A stretch of 19,090 nt of DNA from a bacterium. Its GTDB lineage: Bacteria > Babelota > Babeliae > Babelales > Vermiphilaceae. The notes beneath the pieces are model-generated. The model was not told the DNA's origin and searched no databases. It saw nothing but the letters and a program-made list of their open reading frames with translations. A program made the translations under genes and the position numbers. The stretch is taken from NCBI GenBank assembly GCA_030626185.1, contig DAOUPL010000010.1, positions 1 through 19,090 on the forward strand, in the 5' to 3' direction. Below, in pieces: positions 14,407-19,090 of the stretch. Numbering within the stretch: the stretch's first letter is position 1; the number at the start of each line of letters is the position of its first letter.

Positions 14407-14949
14407 TTAAGATTGCTTAATCCATTTATCAAACATACGTGTAACTGATAACTTTTGTGTTGGTAATTCATTACGATCTTGCGAGATCCAACGTAATTCA
14501 TAAGACTCATGATTTTTAACAACATCTTCATCGCTGGTGACAGCAAGTAAAAAACGAACATCAAAATGATCATGTTCCGGAACATCTTTATACGCAGGGA
14601 TGCGATGAATATCGATATCAAAAATAGCGTTATTCATTGGTGCAACGCCCAAGATACCAGATTCTTCTTGTGTTTCTTTTATTGCTACTTCTAATGGGTC
14701 GGAGTTGCCATCACAGTGGCCACCAAGTTGCATCCACATATTTAGCTTTGCGTGATGCATAAGCAGCGCATGTGTACGTTCTTTGTTAAGTAACCATGCA
14801 GAAGCAGTAAAGTGCCCAACTAATAAACTTCGTTCAAAGCAGTTATCATGTTGTTCTAAAAAAGAAAGCATACGTTCTTTGTAGTCGTGCTCAGTCTCTG
14901 TTGGTTGGTAATTTTCAAGAAATGTGTGAAGTAATTTTTTGTTTGTCAT
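14407..14949 (-). CDS. Nudix hydrolase (intact Nudix box)
   Basis: Nudix enzymes hydrolyse nucleoside diphosphates linked to another group. The 180-residue protein carries a Nudix-box match at 77-99 (GHCDGNSDPLEVAI, then KETQEESGI): the REUxEExGU core is kept as KETQEESGI with Glu92, Glu95 and Glu96, while the first consensus Glu is Ser. HDHFDVRFLLAV near 127-137 is typical of the same subgroup. The substrate is not readable. The ATG at 14949 overlaps the TGA of the upstream paralogue (ATGA), implying coupled translation. It also aligns with that paralogue's start, so it is preferred to an ATG at 14979. No signal peptide, so cytoplasmic. Confidence 0.85.
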   Translation of the reverse strand: MTNKKLLHTFLENYQPTETEHDYKERMLSFLEQHDNCFERSLLVGHFTASAWLLNKERTHALLMHHAKLNMWMQLGGHCDGNSDPLEVAIKETQEESGILGVAPMNNAIFDIDIHRIPAYKDVPEHDHFDVRFLLAVTSDEDVVKNHESYELRWISQDRNELPTQKLSVTRMFDKWIKQS

Positions 14950-15500
14950 AATTTTAATCGTTTCGGCCAAATGAGCCATTTTTTATGCATACGTACAATT
15001 GATGGGTTATGATTAGGCAATATGTGTAGATCTTTTGAAACCCAACGTAATCCATAAGATTCGTAATTACGCTTTACAAACTCGTCGCTGGTGACAGCAA
15101 GTAAAAAACGAATGTCATAATGATCGTGTGCTGGACCAGCATCGTATCGTGGAATGCGTTGAATCTCTATGTCAAAAATGTTTTTGGTGATTGGTTTAAT
15201 GTTTGTAATGCCTGATTGCGCCTTTGCTTTTTTTAACATAACGTCTAATGGGTCATTGTTGCCATCACAATGCCCACCAAGTGGGCGCCATTCATGTGAT
15301 TGTGGATGCTGCATAAAAAGCACGTGTGTGCGATCTTTATTTAATAACCAAGCTGAAACAGTAACATGCCCAATAGTTAGCAAAGAGTTAAAAGCATGTT
15401 TATAGCCATCAATAAAGCCGATCATGCGATTTTTATATTCTTTTTCTTCTTTTGTAGGGCGGTATTTGCTGAGTAATTCGAGTGCTGTTGTACGTTTCAT
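14946..15500 (-). CDS. Nudix-fold paralogue with degenerate catalytic box
   Basis: The 184-residue protein is colinear with the downstream Nudix enzyme: HVTVSAWLLNKDRTH, LGGHCDGNNDPLDV, AHDHYDIRFLLAVTSDE and the ESYGLRWVSKD segment all align. The catalytic helix reads KKAKAQSGI where the neighbour has KETQEESGI, so the three glutamates that would bind metal and catalyse are replaced by Lys91, Ala94 and Gln95. The frame is otherwise intact with no stops, which suggests a maintained non-catalytic or altered protein, not a decaying gene. It is the first gene of a coupled pair and has no clear ribosome-binding site of its own. A role as regulatory partner or nucleotide-binding protein is inference. 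Confidence 0.8.
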   Translation of the reverse strand: MKRTTALELLSKYRPTKEEKEYKNRMIGFIDGYKHAFNSLLTIGHVTVSAWLLNKDRTHVLFMQHPQSHEWRPLGGHCDGNNDPLDVMLKKAKAQSGITNIKPITKNIFDIEIQRIPRYDAGPAHDHYDIRFLLAVTSDEFVKRNYESYGLRWVSKDLHILPNHNPSIVRMHKKWLIWPKRLKL

Positions 15501-15525
15501 ACTAATTAGTTTAGCGGATTGATGG

Positions 15526-15554
15526 AAAAATAAGAAGCGCTAGCTACGCTTCTT
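15526..15554 (-). terminator. Terminator of the secretin operon, overlapping the stop codon
   Basis: AAGAAGCG (15532-15539) pairs with CGCTTCTT (15547-15554) around a seven-base loop. On the minus strand it is followed by ATTTTT. The gspD stop codon (15542-15540) lies in the loop, so the terminator's 5' arm is coding sequence. Confidence 0.75.
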
Positions 15555-17993
15555 GTTTTTCTTTTCAAACGGATTAGTTTGGTTTTGTGCGACTAATTTT
15601 GCAAGTTGATCTTCTTGCTTCTGTCGCGTTGAGTTTTTTGGTGAAGTAGAAGCGAAGACGGATTCTTTTGTTGGTGTCTTTTGTGTTGTAGCGCGATTCT
15701 CTTTTCGCTGATAGTTATTATCAACAACAATTAACTTTTGTTTTTTAGGCTCTTTTTTTGGCATCGGTGCAGGGCCGCTTTCAAGTGCATCAGAAATATC
15801 GCTGAGTGTATAACGTTCAGTAAAATTATCTACCGCTTCTTCTATACTGTCTTGTGTTGTGGTGAAGAACCAACGAGTAATCGGATCTTTAAGCCCATCA
15901 AAGAGCGAACTATCTTGTGCATAACGACGATTCATATCGATATAATTCTGTGTATATTTCCCCATACCACCACGTAAACGTGGATAAATAATTGTTGGTG
16001 AAATAAATATTGTAAGATTATTTTTACGTACATTTTTACTGTTACGTTTAAAGAACCAACCAAGTAGAGGAACTTTTTCTATACCCGGTGTACGGTTAGC
16101 ACCATCTTGTGATGTTGTTTGCGTTAGTCCACCAAGAGTGAGTAGTTCGCCATCGCGAATGATAGCATTTGTTTTTATTTCTCTGTTTGCGCGTGCGTTT
16201 GAGTCACCAGCATCGGAAATAAATTCGTTTATCGTAATCTTTATACTCAAGTTAACACTATTTTCAGCTGTTATTTTTGGAGTAATACGTACTTCTAAAT
16301 CAGCATTAATGTATTCTTTGTTTTGTACGGTTGAACCACCATACGCGTTGGAAACATTACCAGCAACAAGACGTTGTTGACCTATTTTAACTAATGCTTC
16401 ACGATTATTAGTCGCTACAACGTGTGGATGAGAAAGTATTTTTGAGTGAGAAAACAGTTTCAAAATTTGTATAACGCTCCATACTTGGCCATTGTTGTCA
16501 CTGAGTGAAATAACACTACTACCTGCTTGAGTAAAATCAGCAAGAGAAGCAGGGTTGCCATCTGAGTCAATAAATGCATTACGCAGCATGTCTCCAGCGA
16601 TAGACGTTGGATTTTCGTTGTCATTAACAACAACACCGGGTGAAAGTTGCGCTGATTGTAATTCAACTTTGTTTAAGATAGGTATTTTTTGTGGATTACG
16701 AAATTGGCTACCAAGTGCACGACTATCATCGATAGTAAGATCAGCAATGAGCACTTCGAGCAATACTTGTGGTTGTGGAATATCAAGTTCTTCAATTAAT
16801 GATTCAATTTGTTTCCAATCTTTGGTGTTGCATGCGATGATCAAACGGTTACCACCAAAGTATTCAATTTTGGTTTGCGCACCTTCTTGTTGTTGTTGCG
16901 CTTGTTGTTGCGGTTTATCGATGGTGATAATAACTTCATCAAAAGAGCGTTGCGTTGAACCTTCTTTTTTTCCACCTGTTGCTTGGCCGGTGCCACCTTC
17001 ACGCGTTGATGAAACAATACGCTCAAGTGTTGGTGCAAATTCTTCAGCACTTAAGTATTGCAATTGATAGGTGTGCAAAATAGACTTACCTTGTTCTGGT
17101 GGAACGTCGATGTAAAGCTTGATAAATTTCTTTAATCGTTCAATCGCTTGTGCTTGACCAACGACAATAAGGGCGTTTTGTCGCGTTTCAGCTACAACAC
17201 GTAAGTTTTTTGAAAAATATGAAACATCAGTTTTTTTTCTTAAATTTGGTCGATAACGTGTACCTTGTTGATCATCTTTTAAAATTTCTTGCGCAAATAG
17301 TGTTGCAATTGCTTGTGCTGATGAATAATGGAGATTAACAAATTCCATTTTTTCTTGAAAACGACTTTGATCAAGTTGTTTAATAATTTTGATAATAGAT
17401 TTTATTTCGCGTGATTTTGCACCAATAATTATTGCATTAGTGCTTTCATCTGCAAGATTGAATGCGTTTTCAGGCAATAATTTTTTCATTAAATTTTTAA
17501 GTTCGGTACCACTTTCTTTAGACATTTTTATATTTTCTAAATAGAGCATGTATAAAATACGTTCATCAGAATCAGCAAGCTGCTCTAGTGGTATTTCGAT
17601 AAATATCGGTAACCCTTGGCGATGCGTATCTTTAGTGACTTTGATTATTTGTGAATAATCACCCTTATCAATAAGTGCATAACCAGCTTGCTCTAACAAT
17701 GAGTGCGCAAAAACCCATGCATCAGCAAGTGATAATGGTTGATCAAGTTTTACTGTAACGGTAGTCTTGAGCGCATCAGCACCAAAGGGAAAGATAATAT
17801 TTTTTTTACTGAGCGATGCAAGATGGTTTATAAAATGTGCAAGGGGTTTTTTATCAAAATCAATTACAATGCTTATTGATTCATCAATTATGTTTATATC
17901 ACCTTCATTGTCATCTTCTGTAAAAGAAACAGTACACGGCATAAGAAGAAGTAAAGTTACGAGGTGCCAAAAAAAAGTATATTTTTTATTCAT
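15540..17993 (-). CDS. gspD: Type II secretion-like outer-membrane secretin
   Basis: Secretins form the multimeric outer-membrane channel of type II secretion and type IV pilus machines. The 817-residue protein has a signal peptide (about 1-24), an N0-like domain (about 38-120) and three repeated N1-type domains (about 145-208, 216-296 and 305-404). The secretin core (about 405-670) includes QPQVLLEVLIADL, SKILSHPHVVATNN, EVRITPKI, GELLTLGGL, VPLLGWFF (641-648) and ISPTII. Three N1-type repeats without AMIN domains favour a GspD type over PilQ. Unusual parts are a Gly- and Gln-rich insert in the third repeat (about 333-373) and a polar ~147-residue tail past the core, ending very basic. GGAG precedes the ATG. 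It is the last gene of the operon. Confidence 0.9.
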   Translation of the reverse strand: MNKKYTFFWHLVTLLLLMPCTVSFTEDDNEGDINIIDESISIVIDFDKKPLAHFINHLASLSKKNIIFPFGADALKTTVTVKLDQPLSLADAWVFAHSLLEQAGYALIDKGDYSQIIKVTKDTHRQGLPIFIEIPLEQLADSDERILYMLYLENIKMSKESGTELKNLMKKLLPENAFNLADESTNAIIIGAKSREIKSIIKIIKQLDQSRFQEKMEFVNLHYSSAQAIATLFAQEILKDDQQGTRYRPNLRKKTDVSYFSKNLRVVAETRQNALIVVGQAQAIERLKKFIKLYIDVPPEQGKSILHTYQLQYLSAEEFAPTLERIVSSTREGGTGQATGGKKEGSTQRSFDEVIITIDKPQQQAQQQQEGAQTKIEYFGGNRLIIACNTKDWKQIESLIEELDIPQPQVLLEVLIADLTIDDSRALGSQFRNPQKIPILNKVELQSAQLSPGVVVNDNENPTSIAGDMLRNAFIDSDGNPASLADFTQAGSSVISLSDNNGQVWSVIQILKLFSHSKILSHPHVVATNNREALVKIGQQRLVAGNVSNAYGGSTVQNKEYINADLEVRITPKITAENSVNLSIKITINEFISDAGDSNARANREIKTNAIIRDGELLTLGGLTQTTSQDGANRTPGIEKVPLLGWFFKRNSKNVRKNNLTIFISPTIIYPRLRGGMGKYTQNYIDMNRRYAQDSSLFDGLKDPITRWFFTTTQDSIEEAVDNFTERYTLSDISDALESGPAPMPKKEPKKQKLIVVDNNYQRKENRATTQKTPTKESVFASTSPKNSTRQKQEDQLAKLVAQNQTNPFEKKNKKRS

Positions 17994-17996
17994 TGA

Positions 17997-18566
17997 TTAC
18001 TCCATGCCAAGCTCTTGAGATGTTTTAGGTAATAATGTCGCAACAATGATTTTTACCTCAAGCGTATTAGGCATTTTTGTTGATCGTACTATTTCGAGTT
18101 CTTTGGTGTAAAGACGTGCGTTTTGTTCAATGCTTTGTAGTAAAATGGTGATGTCTTTCATGTTCATCTGTGTGAACTTTGCATTAACAACTGTTTCAAT
18201 ATAGTTGTCATCGCGATCAATGCTTTGTGGTTGTGCTATTTTTTGTTTTTCGCTTAATCCAAGTTGATTGACCATTTCTTTAAAGTAGCCAGCAATTTTA
18301 AAATTGGTATCTTCTGAAAGGATGCCATCAACTTCTTTTTGCTGTTTTTCTACACGTTGTGCACGAGTAAAAATATCTTGTGCATCTTCGCGACTTATAT
18401 TAATATAATTTATTTCTCGTCTTAGTTTGTTTGTTTTTTGGTAATAACGCCATAAAACAACGCCTTCAGTTAATAAAATAGAACCAACAAAAATGCCCGC
18501 GTAAATATAGAATTGTTTTTTGTTAATTGTTTGTAAAATTTGATTAATTTTTTGTAACGCTTCCAT
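17997..18566 (-). CDS. GspM/PilO-like inner-membrane assembly protein
   Basis: The 189-residue protein has a cytoplasmic N-terminus, one membrane helix at about 18-40 and a coiled-coil stretch (about 43-85, rich in Arg, Glu, Gln). A periplasmic C-terminal domain with alternating strands and helices follows (about 95-180; ETVVNAKFTQMNMKDITILLQSIEQ). That plan and its position between a GspL/PilN-like gene and a secretin match GspM or PilO, which join the secretin machine's inner-membrane platform. Sequence alone does not decide between them. An AAGGA site inside the end of the upstream gene precedes the ATG; gaps to both neighbours are 3 nt, so the three genes are surely one operon. Confidence 0.7.
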   Translation of the reverse strand: MEALQKINQILQTINKKQFYIYAGIFVGSILLTEGVVLWRYYQKTNKLRREINYINISREDAQDIFTRAQRVEKQQKEVDGILSEDTNFKIAGYFKEMVNQLGLSEKQKIAQPQSIDRDDNYIETVVNAKFTQMNMKDITILLQSIEQNARLYTKELEIVRSTKMPNTLEVKIIVATLLPKTSQELGME

Positions 18567-18569
18567 TGT

Positions 18570-19090
18570 TTAGTCCTTAGGATTAGATGCTAAAGTAATC
18601 GTCATTTCAAAACTTTCTTCATTTTGTGGTGGCTCAAAACTAAACAGTGGTGATTCATCTAGAGATTTTTCTAATAATTTTAAACCATTAAAATCACGAA
18701 CTCGAGCTTTAATCGTTAAATCTTTGTCAGAAATTACAAGTTTTTCTAATACAAAACCAATAGCATCTTTATCTATTCTACTTTTAAGTTCAAGTAAAAT
18801 TTGTAAAATTGATGATCGTGCTGGTGCAGAAAAAGCAAACCAAGTAGTTTCTTCTTGCGCAACTGCATCTTGCGCTGATTCAACAACTTCGCTTAATATA
18901 GAGCTTTCTTCGATATCAGGAAAACGTTCTTGCAAAGAAGTTAAAACTTCGTTTTTTGATTGTTCTTTTGCATGTATTAAACGATTCGTTTGTCGATAAT
19001 AATGAAACGTAGTTAATCCAATGATACTGATTAATAAAAAACCAGTGGTGATTAATTGCTTAAGTAATAAAGTTTGATTAAAAAAGCTAA
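18570..19090 (-). CDS. GspL/PilN-like inner-membrane protein, start beyond the window
   Basis: The frame is open to the window edge, so only the last 172 or so residues are seen. They hold a membrane helix (LITTGFLLISIIGLTTF), a charged coiled-coil stretch (RQTNRLIHAKEQSKNEV) and a periplasmic domain with a helix (SSILQILLELKSRI) and three strands (FVLEKLVISD, LTIKARV, FEMTITLA), as in the ferredoxin-like C-terminal domain of GspL or PilN. GspL links the cytoplasmic ATPase to GspM in type II systems. The TTG at 18935 opening a shorter frame is not a real start, because it would delete the membrane helix. The stop lies 3 nt before the GspM-like ATG. Confidence 0.65.
   Translation of the reverse strand, partial: SFFNQTLLLKQLITTGFLLISIIGLTTFHYYRQTNRLIHAKEQSKNEVLTSLQERFPDIEESSILSEVVESAQDAVAQEETTWFAFSAPARSSILQILLELKSRIDKDAIGFVLEKLVISDKDLTIKARVRDFNGLKLLEKSLDESPLFSFEPPQNEESFEMTITLASNPKD

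Noticed and set aside
14946..15500. Degenerate Nudix copy as a pseudogene
   Set aside because: The frame is full length without stops or frameshifts, and the fold motifs outside the catalytic helix are conserved.
16555..17067. 170-codon plus-strand frame inside the secretin gene
   Set aside because: It is a Ser/Cys-rich shadow of conserved secretin-domain codons with no initiation signal.
17930..17993. Lipobox reading of the secretin signal peptide (LLMPC)
   Set aside because: Pro just before Cys does not fit the lipobox, so an ordinary signal peptide is more likely.
1..19090. tRNA, rRNA or CRISPR features
   Set aside because: No intergenic stretch shows a T-loop GGTTCGA-like core with paired arms, rRNA-like sequence, or regularly spaced direct repeats. 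All gaps are under about 160 bp.

Overview
The window is AT-rich, gene-dense bacterial DNA with genes on both strands, short spacers and two tail-to-tail gene overlaps. An outer-membrane secretin with its inner-membrane partners, a lipoprotein and mraY indicate a diderm (Gram-negative-type) bacterium that makes peptidoglycan precursors. The many small exported proteins of unknown function, an amino-acid permease and a eukaryote-like transketolase fit a host-associated bacterium with reduced metabolism. Candidatus Dependentiae (TM6) is my best guess, but this is inference from gene content and nothing here proves it.

Layout. 1-670: the possible tail of one gene, a small exported membrane protein on the minus strand, and an intergenic stretch with a 10-bp inverted repeat and a weak promoter. 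674-2717: a 59-residue basic protein followed after 4 nt by transketolase, which starts at 858 and not further upstream. 2690-4757 (minus): two tandem exported alpha/beta hydrolases, one a predicted lipoprotein. 4846-6132: an APC-family amino-acid permease. 6190-9129 (minus): four exported proteins of unknown function. Two of them are tandem paralogues with nearly identical leaders and signal peptides but strongly diverged mature parts, and similar hairpins follow three of the four. 9214-10188 (minus): mraY. 10348-10968: an exported helical protein with a strong terminator. 11065-12855: mnmG. 12852-13833 (minus): a bacterial EndoU-type nuclease toxin domain followed by a likely immunity protein. 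13929-14309: an exported single-domain PAS-like protein. 14407-15500 (minus): two coupled Nudix paralogues, one of which has lost the catalytic glutamates of the Nudix box. 15540-19090 (minus): an operon for a type II secretion-like machine, with a GspL-like gene (cut by the window edge), a GspM-like gene and a GspD secretin.

How the parts fit. Housekeeping genes (tkt, mraY, mnmG) are interspersed with an envelope and export repertoire: exported hydrolases, small membrane proteins, the PAS-like protein and the secretin operon. The exported proteins carry ordinary Sec-type signals, and some could be substrates of the secretin machine, but the sequence does not show that. The most notable elements are the EndoU/immunity pair without a delivery domain, the duplicated exported-protein array, and the active/degenerate Nudix pair. 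I see no rRNA, tRNA, CRISPR array, transposase or integrase.
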